This document shows, piece by piece, positions 1 to 8,058 of a DNA stretch of 43,062 nt. The notes under the pieces are model-generated. The model worked only from the letters and a program-made list of their open reading frames with translations, was not told the DNA's origin and searched no databases. The stretch spans positions 1 to 43,062 of the forward strand of contig CADBDT010000017.1 of the NCBI GenBank assembly GCA_902793465.1. Reading direction: 5' to 3'. How positions within the stretch are numbered: the stretch's first letter is position 1; every line of letters begins with the position of its first letter. Source of the stretch: an uncultured Coriobacteriaceae bacterium (GTDB taxonomy: Bacteria; Actinomycetota; Coriobacteriia; Coriobacteriales; Atopobiaceae). The position numbers and the translations under genes were made by a program.

Positions 1-339
1 AACAAGGGCCAAAGCATCCCGGCGCCATGGATAAGCGCCGTGCTCAGACAGTCCTCGCATAGACTGCACACGCGGTCGCTCCGCTCCTCGCGCGAGTTGA
101 GTGCCCCTAACCTCTTTGGTTGCCCCTCGCTGCGGAGACTGCACACGCGGTCGCTCCGCTCCTCGCGCGAGTTGGGTGCCCCTAACCTTTTTGGTTGCCC
201 CTCGCTGCGAAGACTGCACACGCGGTCGCTCCGCTCCTCGCGCGAGTTGGGTGCCCCTAACCTTTTTGGTTGCCCCTCGCTACACTGCGGAACTGCGCGC
301 GGCTGCTTTCCATGGCGCCTCGCGGCTTTGGCCCTTGTT
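1..339. repeat. Long inverted repeat, copy 1 (expanded centre)
   Basis: The left arm (1-30) and right arm (310-339) are inverted copies: the outer 15 nt and the inner 10 nt (ending GGCGCCATGG) match and a 5-nt block differs. The left arm probably continues before the window. Inside the arms lies a core shared with the elements at 4123-4323 and 25640-25815 (GCCGTGCTCA.ACAGTCCTCGC on one side, GCGGAACTGCGCGCGG on the other). In this copy the core is split by three 75-bp tandem units. Open frames run through it, but they simply translate the repeats and are not credible genes. It fills the space beyond the 3' end of the DUF1015 gene. Confidence 0.85.
61..285. repeat. Three 75-bp tandem repeats
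   Basis: Units at 61-135, 136-210 and 211-285 are almost identical. Each starts AGACTGCACACGCGGTCGCT and ends near TTGGTTGCCCCTCGCT. Differences are confined to a few positions (for example TTGAGT against TTGGGT, CCTCTTT against CCTTTTT, and the last bases of unit 3). There is no spacer between units, so this is a direct tandem expansion inside the centre of the inverted repeat, not a CRISPR array. Confidence 0.93.
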
Positions 340-387
340 TAGGGGTGGGCTATCTGTGGTCCCGAGCTACCCCGGGACCCGATTGCG

Positions 388-1593
388 TTACCAAATTCTG
401 CGTATTGCCAGTCCGCTTAGGAGCTTTGGCTCAAACCACGTGGACTTGGGTGGCATTATGCCGCCCTCGTCTGCAATTGCCATAAGCTCGTCGATTGACG
501 TGGGATACAGTGCAAACGAAATGCCCGTGGAGTGTGCAAGTCGCTCCAGCTCCTCGGGCTGTGCATTGCCGGCAAAGGAGATGCGGCTGTCGGTGCGTGG
601 GTCTTCGATTCCCAGGATGGGGCCAAGCACCCGTTCCTGCAAAACCGATACGTCTAGCTGGTCTGCCGCGTCGAGTGCATGGATTGTGCGCCACGAACCA
701 AACGCAAAGACGCCAAAGGAGCCCTTGTTGGAGGGCAGCTGCGCATCGCGGCTCGGCGCGTCGACCGAGAAGCCCGCGGCCTCGAGGCGCAACACGAACT
801 CGTCTTCCTCGAGTCCTGCGGTGTCTGCAACAATGCGGTCGTACGGCAGGATGCGCAGTTGACTTGCGGGAAACAGAACGCCAAGAAAGGCCTCGGAAGG
901 ATCGCCAGTAATCCCCTCTGCCCTACGCTCTTGGCAAATGCGCGCTGCGGCAGCGGCGCGGTGGTGGCCGTCGGCAATGTAGCCGCGCTCAACGGTGCCA
1001 AAGGCAACTTGGAGTGCCTCCACGGCAACGGGACGAGCTATGCGCCATACGCGTTGGCGCACGTTTCCGGGGCCCATAAAGTCGTAGAGGGGAGTTGCAA
1101 GCCTCGCGGCGTCCAATATGGTGTCTATTGCAACGCTGTCCTTGTAGGCCAAAAAGACGGGGCCGGTTTGGGCGCGCAGGATCTTAATGTGGTTTACTCG
1201 GTCCTGCTCCTTTTGCGAGAGCGTGAGCTCGTGTTGGCGAATGGTGCCGTCTAGGTAGTCATCCACGGCAATCGCACCCATAACGCCCATCTGGCGGTGG
1301 GATGCGGTGGAGAGCTCGTAAAGGTAGAAGCAGGGCTTCTCGTCTGGCATGAGCGTGCGGTCGAGCTGTCTCTCGCGCAGGAGGTTGTGCGCGTGCTCGT
1401 ACACCTCGGGGGCATAGGGGTCATGGTCTTCTGCAAAACCCGTCTCGGGTCTGTCGATTGCCAAAAAAGAGGTGGGGTGTGCCTCTACGAATGCGCGAGC
1501 CTCCGACTCGCTAAACACGTCGTAGGGCAACGCCGCAAACTCAGACACGCGTTTGGGGGTCGGTCGAAGACAAGTTATGGGCTCTACATGCAT
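388..1593 (-). CDS. DUF1015 family protein
   Basis: This 401-residue soluble protein has the features of the DUF1015 family, whose biochemical role is unsettled. Visible landmarks are an N-terminal LPYDVFSESEAR segment, the LDGTIRQHE-type stretch near residue 115 and the hallmark ADGHHRAAAA motif near residue 210, which resembles the DGHHR-type motif of ParB/serine-kinase-like folds. The ATG is supported by a ribosome binding site (GAGGAG) 6 nt upstream. It is monocistronic and diverges from the phasin-like gene. In other bacteria DUF1015 genes often sit near serine metabolism genes; no such gene adjoins it here. Family assignment is firm; function is not known to me. Confidence 0.85.
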   Translation of the reverse strand: MHVEPITCLRPTPKRVSEFAALPYDVFSESEARAFVEAHPTSFLAIDRPETGFAEDHDPYAPEVYEHAHNLLRERQLDRTLMPDEKPCFYLYELSTASHRQMGVMGAIAVDDYLDGTIRQHELTLSQKEQDRVNHIKILRAQTGPVFLAYKDSVAIDTILDAARLATPLYDFMGPGNVRQRVWRIARPVAVEALQVAFGTVERGYIADGHHRAAAAARICQERRAEGITGDPSEAFLGVLFPASQLRILPYDRIVADTAGLEEDEFVLRLEAAGFSVDAPSRDAQLPSNKGSFGVFAFGSWRTIHALDAADQLDVSVLQERVLGPILGIEDPRTDSRISFAGNAQPEELERLAHSTGISFALYPTSIDELMAIADEGGIMPPKSTWFEPKLLSGLAIRRIW

Positions 1594-1694
1594 GGGTGCT
1601 CCTCGCGCCGCATTTGCTTTTATCTGCTGCCTATAGCATAGCGCGAAAACCGTTTATATATATGCGACTTTTAGCTCCAAACAAGAGACCAACG

Positions 1695-1761
1695 CATGTG
1701 TCCCCGAGGACCTATCAAGAGACTCCCCCTTGATAGTTTACGCCGCGGAGGCACGCACATG
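1695..1761. repeat. Nested intergenic hairpin
   Basis: An inner perfect 8-bp stem, CTATCAAG (1712-1719) with CTTGATAG (1729-1736), is enclosed by weaker outer complements CATGTG (1695-1700) and CACATG (1756-1761). It lies in the 281-bp space between the diverging DUF1015 and phasin-like genes. The inner stem closely resembles the hairpin at 42623-42652. It has no following T-run in the direction of either gene, so it is probably a repeat or a leader structure rather than a terminator. Confidence 0.5.
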
Positions 1762-1874
1762 GGCAGCTGGCCGATGTTCTTTGGGGTTTTGGGGATGAGG
1801 AACGCTAAGGTGGGGTACAACAATAGGGACGACATTTTTGATTGTCGCACACAAGACCTACGAAAGGGGTAGCA

Positions 1875-2267
1875 ATGGAAGGTTTCGATTTGGGCGACGG
1901 CGTTCGCAAGTTCTTCTTGGCTGGAGTCGGAGCCGTGGCAATGGGTGCCGAAAAGTCCCAGGAAATTATTGAGGAACTGGTAAAAAAGGGCGAGCTTACG
2001 GTAGAGCAGGGCAAGGCCTTTAACGAGGAGCTTACGCAAAAGGCAACCAAGGCAGCCAGCGATACCCAGGATGCCTTCCTCCGTATGCATCTAGAGAGTA
2101 TGACGCCCGAGGAGCGTGCGGAGTACGCAAAGAAGGTCGCCAGCATCTCTGCCGATATTGAGGAAAAGGCCACAACAGTTGAGGCCGAGGTAGAGGTAGT
2201 GGACGACGAGGCAGAAGATAAGTCAGAGGAAGCCGCAGAGGAGAAGTCGGAAGCGGCCGACGAATAG
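1875..2267 (+). CDS. Phasin-like small protein
   Basis: This 130-residue protein resembles the phasin / polyhydroxyalkanoate granule regulator family. It contains a hydrophobic-amphipathic N-terminus (VRKFFLAGVGAVAMG), then KSQEIIEELVKKGELT, and then long charged helices ending in an Ala/Glu/Asp-rich acidic tail with coiled-coil character. The ATG at 1875 is preceded by GAAAGGGG and starts the conserved block; an upstream TTG at 1842 would add 11 poorly conserved residues. The gene is 3 nt from the UbiB-like kinase gene, an arrangement I recall from Firmicutes and Actinobacteria. No PHA synthase is visible, so a storage-granule role is doubtful; a membrane or lipid-associated partner of UbiB is more likely. 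Confidence 0.75.
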   Translation: MEGFDLGDGVRKFFLAGVGAVAMGAEKSQEIIEELVKKGELTVEQGKAFNEELTQKATKAASDTQDAFLRMHLESMTPEERAEYAKKVASISADIEEKATTVEAEVEVVDDEAEDKSEEAAEEKSEAADE

Positions 2268-2270
2268 GCT

Positions 2271-4049
2271 TTGGGCAAGGAAGACAAAGACGTCCGTGCG
2301 GACGAGACGCAAACGAGCCCGTGGGCAGACGACGGCATCGATGTAGATGCCGAACGTCTGCGCTCGTGGTACGAGACCGTTGTTGGCGAAGCGCCAACGC
2401 GCGAGGAGACCATCGGCCTTTTGGGCGGCAGGTCAAAGGGCAACGATCAGGACGGCCTTGGCGTAGTTGCGCGCTACAAGCGCGTTATGCAAATACTGTC
2501 CATCGTCCGCACGTACGATATCTTCCACGGGCTTACGCCCACCTCATTTAGGCACATGTTGGAAGAGCTTGGCCCCACGTTTGTAAAGGCGGGCCAGATT
2601 CTTTCCATGCGCTCGGAAATCCTGCCGGAGTCCTTTTGTCGCGAACTTGCCAAGCTGAGGACAGACGTCGAACCCATGACGCGCGAGGTGGTGCTGGAAA
2701 CGCTGCGCGGCGAATACGACACCCCCATCGAAAAGATATTCGACGCCATAGACGACATTCCACTGGGCTCGGCTTCCGTGGCGCAGGTCCACAAGGCGCG
2801 TCTGGTAACGGGTGAGACCGTGGCCATAAAGCTCCAGCGACCCAACGTGCGAGCCATAATGGCACAGGACATTGGAATTATGCGCTCCATAGCGCGCCAT
2901 GCGAGCCGTATTGTGGGAGATACCCAGGTACTGGACATCCAGTCGGTTGTGGAAGAGCTCTGGCAGTCGTTTCGCGAGGAGACGGACTTCCTCGTGGAGG
3001 CGCGCGCCCTTAACGAGTTTAGGCACAACAACGAGGACTGCGCCTTTGTTACGTGTCCCAAGCCGTATCCGGGACTTTGTACCGAGCACGTAGTGGTAAT
3101 GGACTACATAGAGGGAATATCCATCTCGAGAACCCATGAGCTCACCGAAAAAGGGTACGAACTTTCGGAGATTGGCGAAAAGCTCGTAGACAACTACACG
3201 AGGCAGATGCTCGACGACGGTTTTTTCCACGCCGATCCGCATCCGGGAAACATCCTTATATCGGGCGGCCAAATTGTGTATATAGACCTTGGCATTATGG
3301 GAAGGCTCTCTTCCCACGATCGCAAGGCCCTCAGAGACATGGTGATTGCGGTGGGGGAGTACGACATCCCGCGCCTAAAGGACGGACTTCTGCGTTTTGT
3401 GGACATGTCCGACTTGTCTGACCTCGACCATGCGAGCCTGCTGGCAGACCTGGACCTTGTGATGCAGGACTTTGGCACTGCCAACTTGGCCGAGCTGGAC
3501 CTGGCCCGCTTTCTTAATGCACTGCTTACGCTTGCCAGGCGCCACGGTCTGGTTATGCCCGGTTCGGTAACCATGCTCGCCCGCTCGCTGGTTACGCTTG
3601 AGGGCACGGTGGATGACCTGCTTTCCGACAAGAGCATTATTGAGGTAATAGGCAACCACCTGCGCGCGGAAATCAGCGTGCTGGATATGGCAAAGAGCGA
3701 GGCAGAGCAGTATGCGAGGGAAACGCGCCTGGCAACGCACAGCGTGCTTAATGCGGCCTCGCAGGCGTCGTTGGCCATGAACATGCTCACGCGCGGCCAG
3801 CTGCATGTGAACATGGACATACCGGGAAGCGACGACCCGATTTCCGACTTCTCGCATGCATTTGACCGCCTTACCATGGGAATAGTAATCGCCGGACTCT
3901 TTATTGGCTCCTCGGTTATCTACTATGCCGGCATGAAGCCGCTTATGTTTGGCATCCCCATCGTTGGCTTCGTAGGCTTTTTTGTGGCTCTAATCCTGGG
4001 CGTGCGCCTTGTGGTAGACATCCTGCGCGAGGACAAGCGCAAGCGCTAG
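2271..4049 (+). CDS. ABC1/UbiB (AarF) family atypical kinase
   Basis: This 592-residue member of the UbiB/ADCK atypical kinase family has the signature KAGQILSMRSEILP (the KxGQ motif that closes the nucleotide pocket), the Ala-rich loop SASVAQVHKARL, the lysine-bearing VAIKLQRPNV, HADPHPGNILI (catalytic loop) and IYIDLGIMGRL (DFG-like). Two C-terminal membrane helices (about residues 535-555 and 562-585) anchor it. Family members influence isoprenoid lipid and quinone handling and have ATPase activity; the substrate here cannot be read from sequence. The start is a TTG 3 nt after the phasin-like stop, so translational coupling is likely; no ATG lies in frame before the conserved domain. Confidence 0.85.
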   Translation: MGKEDKDVRADETQTSPWADDGIDVDAERLRSWYETVVGEAPTREETIGLLGGRSKGNDQDGLGVVARYKRVMQILSIVRTYDIFHGLTPTSFRHMLEELGPTFVKAGQILSMRSEILPESFCRELAKLRTDVEPMTREVVLETLRGEYDTPIEKIFDAIDDIPLGSASVAQVHKARLVTGETVAIKLQRPNVRAIMAQDIGIMRSIARHASRIVGDTQVLDIQSVVEELWQSFREETDFLVEARALNEFRHNNEDCAFVTCPKPYPGLCTEHVVVMDYIEGISISRTHELTEKGYELSEIGEKLVDNYTRQMLDDGFFHADPHPGNILISGGQIVYIDLGIMGRLSSHDRKALRDMVIAVGEYDIPRLKDGLLRFVDMSDLSDLDHASLLADLDLVMQDFGTANLAELDLARFLNALLTLARRHGLVMPGSVTMLARSLVTLEGTVDDLLSDKSIIEVIGNHLRAEISVLDMAKSEAEQYARETRLATHSVLNAASQASLAMNMLTRGQLHVNMDIPGSDDPISDFSHAFDRLTMGIVIAGLFIGSSVIYYAGMKPLMFGIPIVGFVGFFVALILGVRLVVDILREDKRKR

Positions 4050-4122
4050 GACTGAGTTGGTGCGCCCACGGTGTGCGCCCTACCACTGCGAGGCTCATGT
4101 GGAAGTTGCCAGTTGGTGGGGT

Positions 4123-4323
4123 GCGGGCAGAGGGCAGTCGCTGACCCAGGGGGCGAGTCAACTCGTTGTGGCGGCGCGGAGGACGCCGTGCTCAAACAGT
4201 CCTCGCGCGATGAACTACTACGAACCATCCCGGTTTCCTCGCGCTGCGGAACTGCGCGCGGCATCGCTCCGCACCGCCACTCTCTTGACTCGCCCCCTGG
4301 GTCAGCGACTGCCCTCTGCCCGC
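4123..4323. repeat. Long inverted repeat, copy 2
   Basis: Arms 4123-4180 and 4268-4323 are inverted copies over about 56 nt with only a few differences near the inner end. The centre carries GCCGTGCTCAAACAGTCCTCGC (about 4184-4205) and GCGGAACTGCGCGCGGC (about 4246-4262), the same core seen in copies 1 and 3. The arm sequence itself is unlike the arms of the other copies. It fills the convergent 287-bp gap between the UbiB-like gene and the GT-B-like gene. No gene is visible in this gap. Confidence 0.87.
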
Positions 4324-4336
4324 GGCTCGGTTGCCG

Positions 4337-5863
4337 TTACCTTTGCGCGCAGGCCAGCTCGACTACCTTGTACGCACCGTCGTAGGTGCCTATGCGGTTT
4401 GCCTTCTCTATGTTGTCGCACATAAATGCAACGAGCTCGCGGTCGTACTGCATGGAGCTTATCATGGCGAGCACTTCCTCTGTGTTGTCTATCTCGTAGG
4501 TAGCGTCGCCAACCTCTGCCGCACGAATTGCGCCCCATGCCTCGTGACCGCCAACGCGGTGAATCATGAGCTTGGGAACGGGGTAGAAGCTAAACTCGCT
4601 TGGCTTGGTTATGAGCACGTCGCAGCAGCGCATGAGCAGATTGGACGAGTACACGGCTGCAAAGATATCGTTGTCGCAAAAGGCGTGAACTCCCGTAAGA
4701 TCGCCATCAAGCGCGTCGTTTGCAAGCTTTGCCACACCTTCGAAGTCGTTAAAGTGACGCTGCGAAAGCTGCGCGAGCTCGGGAACGCTCTTTTCCAGAC
4801 CCTCCCATACGTTCTTGTGGTCTCCCACATTAATGAGCAGTGTGGCCTGGTCTGTGCGTACATAGGGGATGAGGCGCCGAATTATGGCAGCAAAGAGCTC
4901 CTGCTGCGCGCCGGCGCCGCCAACGGATATGAGCCAGCGCATGGGACCGCCACTTAGCAGGCGCTTGCGTCGGGCGGTACAGTCGCGCTCTATGTTGTGT
5001 ACCAGCTCGTGGTCCACATAGTGGCCCGTGCAGCGAATGTCTGACAAGGGCATGGGCTTTAGCGTTCGCTTGGGATCCATGCCGCGGAGCTGCTGGTAGC
5101 CGAGGTAGGCAGAAGGTGTCTGCACGGTGTGGATGGAGCCCTCGGCCAAATGTAGCGCCATGGGCCAGTTGTCGGGAATTGCGTTTACCACATGGGTGAG
5201 CCCGGCGTGCACGGCTGCCTGCGCAGGCCATACGTGCGTGCCCACATAGGGGACGTCCTTGGGAAGGTCTTGGAGTATGGGCACGCAGAGCTCCGCGTTC
5301 TTCTGGTCGCCGGAGTTGTACGTGAGCTTGCGGAACCCTTCCGAATTGAGCGGCTCCCAATACAGGCGATTAAAGAGACCGACCTTTTGGGAGAGGCGAG
5401 AACCCATGGAGTACAGGTCGTTTTGGTAGGCGATTACCTTCGACCCCGTGGTCTCGTCAAACGAGGCAAGGTCGAGCCAATAGGGGGTGTAGCCCATGGC
5501 GTGCGCCGCGCTGGCAATGGCCATGGAAATGCGGTAGTGGCCAAAGCCCATGCGAATGTTGCCCACGACCACAGGCGATCCCTGTGCATGCGCGAGGGTG
5601 CGCTCCGTTGTGGGGGGAAGCGGCTGTGCCTTGGCATCTGCCTCCAGGTCCAAAGGAGTCGAGCTGCTGCTCATAACGAGGTTACGTACGCCAAGGCGGT
5701 CGCCAATCACAGGCAGCTCCTGGGCGGCAAGGTGGTAGGTTGCCTGCGAGTCGTCGCCAAAGCGCTTCTCGAATTTGGCCTTGGAGGCGCATGCCTTCTT
5801 GTATGTCTTGTTGTCTATCTCGTTGCCAAAAACGCTCTTTGCACGGTCGTTTGCGGTTTCCAT
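4337..5863 (-). CDS. Putative GT-B glycosyltransferase-like protein (MurG/MGDG-synthase-like)
   Basis: I do not recognise a named gene. This 508-residue soluble protein has features of a two-domain GT-B glycosyltransferase. A Gly-rich nucleotide or acceptor loop, NIRMGFGHYRISMAIASAA (about residues 102-120), resembles the GxGGH-type loop of GT28 enzymes. The C-terminal half has LISVGGAGAQQ (about residue 315) and LITKPSEFSFYPVPKL followed by a GGHE motif (about residues 425-450), in the position of the GT-B donor-binding region. The first 90 residues are variable and charged. The ATG has a strong AAGGAG site. It diverges from tetR and shares the double operator, so it is probably co-regulated with the alpha-galactoside genes. 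A role in transferring or phosphorolysing a sugar is inference. Confidence 0.6.
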   Translation of the reverse strand: METANDRAKSVFGNEIDNKTYKKACASKAKFEKRFGDDSQATYHLAAQELPVIGDRLGVRNLVMSSSSTPLDLEADAKAQPLPPTTERTLAHAQGSPVVVGNIRMGFGHYRISMAIASAAHAMGYTPYWLDLASFDETTGSKVIAYQNDLYSMGSRLSQKVGLFNRLYWEPLNSEGFRKLTYNSGDQKNAELCVPILQDLPKDVPYVGTHVWPAQAAVHAGLTHVVNAIPDNWPMALHLAEGSIHTVQTPSAYLGYQQLRGMDPKRTLKPMPLSDIRCTGHYVDHELVHNIERDCTARRKRLLSGGPMRWLISVGGAGAQQELFAAIIRRLIPYVRTDQATLLINVGDHKNVWEGLEKSVPELAQLSQRHFNDFEGVAKLANDALDGDLTGVHAFCDNDIFAAVYSSNLLMRCCDVLITKPSEFSFYPVPKLMIHRVGGHEAWGAIRAAEVGDATYEIDNTEEVLAMISSMQYDRELVAFMCDNIEKANRIGTYDGAYKVVELACAQR

Positions 5864-5894
5864 AAAAATGCTCCTTGATTCCTGCCCTCGCTAT

Positions 5895-5933
5895 GTGATA
5901 GTCTTACTATCAGCTTGATAGTAAGACTATCAC
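5895..5933. promoter_or_regulatory. Nested double TetR-type operator
   Basis: A perfect 18-bp arm (5895-5912), a 3-nt spacer GCT and its exact reverse complement (5916-5933) form a large palindrome. Each arm contains a complete smaller palindrome, GATAGT-CTT-ACTATC (5897-5911) and GATAGT-AAG-ACTATC (5917-5931), with centres 20 bp apart. This is the expected shape of two dimer-binding sites for the adjacent TetR regulator. It lies 32 bp upstream of the GT-like start and 24 bp upstream of the tetR start, so it can control both directions. Confidence 0.85.
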
Positions 5934-5956
5934 ATCTTCCAGAGAGGTCAAGTGGG

Positions 5957-6673
5957 ATGAAAGAGCCGTCCACAAATCTGCTAGCGAGGGCAAGCATCGT
6001 CGATGGTGACGCAGCCAAGGACGCAGATTCAAATGTTGTGAGGTGCGCCGCTAACCTGTTTTTGCAAAAGGGCATCGAGGGCGTAAAGATGGTGGACATT
6101 GCCAAGGCCGCCAACATAGGCGTGGCCACGCTTTACCGTCACTTTTCCACAAAGACGCGCATAGCGGCTCTTGCGGCCACGCTGCTTTGGGACCAGTTTA
6201 ACCTCAGGCTCGTTGATCTGGTGGAGTCCAACGCGTTTTTGGACCTTGACGGAATTGGTCGGCTGCGTGCGCTGCTGGAAGGGTATTGCGACGCATATGG
6301 CAGCCATGCCGACTTTGTGTCGTTTGTAGACGAGTTTGACCATCTTATTCTTTCGGGACAGCTCAACGATTCCGAGCTGCGCGAATACGACTCGCACATC
6401 GATTCGTTCTACCCCATATTCGAGGACGCATATCTCTTGGGCCTAACGGACGGCTCCATTGTGCGTCAGATTGATTTTAGGCAGTTCTACCTGACGCTTG
6501 CGCACGCCATTATGGGCGTTGCGCAAAAGCTCTGTCGCGGCGAGGTAATTCCCTCGGATGACTTCTCGCATGGGGGCATAGAGCTGCGAAGCATCGTAAA
6601 CATGGCATTGTGGTCGTTGGTCTCAGACAAGTCGGTTCCGCCGACGCCTGAGACCGCAAGGCTGAAGGGATAG
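5957..6673 (+). CDS. TetR/AcrR family transcriptional regulator
   Basis: This 238-residue regulator has a typical TetR helix-turn-helix: AANLFLQKGIEGVKMVDIA followed by the recognition helix region NIGVATLYRHFSTKTRIAAL (about residues 30-75). The C-terminal half is an all-helical ligand and dimer domain. The ATG at 5957 follows AGAGAGG; an upstream in-frame TTG at 5915 would lie within the operator and is unlikely to be used. The gene is the first of a tight tetR-transporter-alpha-galactosidase run (5 and 3 nt gaps). The palindromic operator just upstream suggests autoregulation and repression of the diverging gene, probably relieved by a sugar or sugar-derived ligand. Confidence 0.88.
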   Translation: MKEPSTNLLARASIVDGDAAKDADSNVVRCAANLFLQKGIEGVKMVDIAKAANIGVATLYRHFSTKTRIAALAATLLWDQFNLRLVDLVESNAFLDLDGIGRLRALLEGYCDAYGSHADFVSFVDEFDHLILSGQLNDSELREYDSHIDSFYPIFEDAYLLGLTDGSIVRQIDFRQFYLTLAHAIMGVAQKLCRGEVIPSDDFSHGGIELRSIVNMALWSLVSDKSVPPTPETARLKG

Positions 6674-6678
6674 CAGGG

Positions 6679-8055
6679 ATGGCCAACAAGGAGCTGGCGA
6701 GCGGACGCGTATTACGGAACTTCTCTATAGGGCAGTTGGGTTGGGCCATGCTTTCGGGCGTGGTGGCCAATTGGCTCCTGTACTTTTACATGCCGAGCGA
6801 GGAAACAATACAGGCAGGCATGCCCCTGTTCATAACGCAGGGAATCGTGTTTGCGGGAATGACCATAATAGGCATTATTACGGCATTCTGCCGCCTGGTG
6901 GACGGATTTATTGATCCCTACATCGCGTCCAAGTCGGACTCGCTCAGCCATCCTTTGGGACGACGCATTCCCTTTATGCGCTGGTTTGCCATCCCGTTTG
7001 GAATTATGACCGTGGTGGTGTTTACTGTGCCGGGACTTGGCGGCGAGCTGTTTAACGACGTGGCGCTGTTTGTTTGCCTGGTGGGCTTCTACGTTACTCT
7101 CTCGCTCTACTGCACGCCGTTTAACGCGCTCATACCCGAGCTGGGGCGCACACAGGAGTTGCGCGTAAACCTCTCCACCTATATATCGGTAACGTATTTT
7201 TTTGGTACGGCGGTCGCGTACTTGGTTCCCACCATAGCCGGCTTCTTCCAGGCAAACTTTGGCATTGCCAACGCCTACCGCATTACCATAGCCATAATTG
7301 CGACGATAGCCATTATCTGCATGCTGTTGCCCGCCTTTACCATAGACGAGAGCAAATACGCGCAGACCGAGCCCTCCACCACCTCCATGGGCGCGAGTAT
7401 TGTAAAGACCTTTAAGAACAAAGAGTTCCAGGTATTCGAGATCTCCGACATCCTGTACTGGGTGGCCATAACAATGTTCCAAACGGGCATGCCGTTTTAC
7501 GTAACGAGCCTCATGGGCCTCGACCCCTCCATGAACTTTGTGCTCTTTGCCGGAATGACGCTCATATCGCTTGCCTTCTATGCGCCAGTTAACATCCTGG
7601 CCAAGCGCATGGGCAAAAAGAGGCTGGTTGGCTTTGCGTTCTTCTTCTTTTGCCTTGCGTTTTTGGTTACGAGCGTATGCGGCCAGTTTGGCGTGCCCGA
7701 GCTGGCATGGGGAGTGCTCGTGGCCATACTCGCCGCCATACCCATGGCGATTCTGGGCATCCTGCCCCAGGCCGTGCTTGCAGACATAGCGGATTGCGAC
7801 GCGGTGGAGACGGGAGAAAACCGACAGGGCATGTTCTACGCCGCGCGTACCTTTTCCATGACGCTAGGCCAGTCGCTTGCCATGATTCTTTTTTCGTCCA
7901 TTGCCACGATTGGCACGGGTGGATTTGGATATCGTGTAACTGCCGTGGTGGCCACCGTATTCTGCCTGCTGGGCGGATTGGTGTTCCTGCGTTATCGCGA
8001 GCAACGGGTGCTTAGGGTTATTGGCGCGGAGAAGAACGAGTCGGAAGAGGAGTAA
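6679..8055 (+). CDS. GPH-family sugar:cation symporter (MFS, MelB-like)
   Basis: This 458-residue membrane protein has about 12 hydrophobic helices and the glycoside-pentoside-hexuronide (GPH) signature near residue 75: VDGFIDPYIASKSDSLSHPLG followed by RRIPFM. It would import a glycoside with H+ or Na+. Its neighbours make an alpha-galactoside (melibiose- or raffinose-type) the likely substrate: it starts 5 nt after tetR and ends 3 nt before a GH36 alpha-galactosidase. The ATG at 6679 is preceded by a short AGCAGGG site. The family is clear; the exact sugar and coupling ion are inferred. Confidence 0.85.
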   Translation: MANKELASGRVLRNFSIGQLGWAMLSGVVANWLLYFYMPSEETIQAGMPLFITQGIVFAGMTIIGIITAFCRLVDGFIDPYIASKSDSLSHPLGRRIPFMRWFAIPFGIMTVVVFTVPGLGGELFNDVALFVCLVGFYVTLSLYCTPFNALIPELGRTQELRVNLSTYISVTYFFGTAVAYLVPTIAGFFQANFGIANAYRITIAIIATIAIICMLLPAFTIDESKYAQTEPSTTSMGASIVKTFKNKEFQVFEISDILYWVAITMFQTGMPFYVTSLMGLDPSMNFVLFAGMTLISLAFYAPVNILAKRMGKKRLVGFAFFFFCLAFLVTSVCGQFGVPELAWGVLVAILAAIPMAILGILPQAVLADIADCDAVETGENRQGMFYAARTFSMTLGQSLAMILFSSIATIGTGGFGYRVTAVVATVFCLLGGLVFLRYREQRVLRVIGAEKNESEEE

Positions 8056-8058
8056 CCG

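Noticed and set aside
61..285. CRISPR array
   Set aside because: The 75-bp units follow each other without spacers and no cas genes are present.
40..862. Open frames through the 75-bp repeats
   Set aside because: They translate the repeats or lie antisense to the DUF1015 gene; no start site or family features.
5915..5956. TetR translation start at TTG 5915
   Set aside because: It lies in the operator palindrome and lacks a ribosome binding site; ATG 5957 has one.
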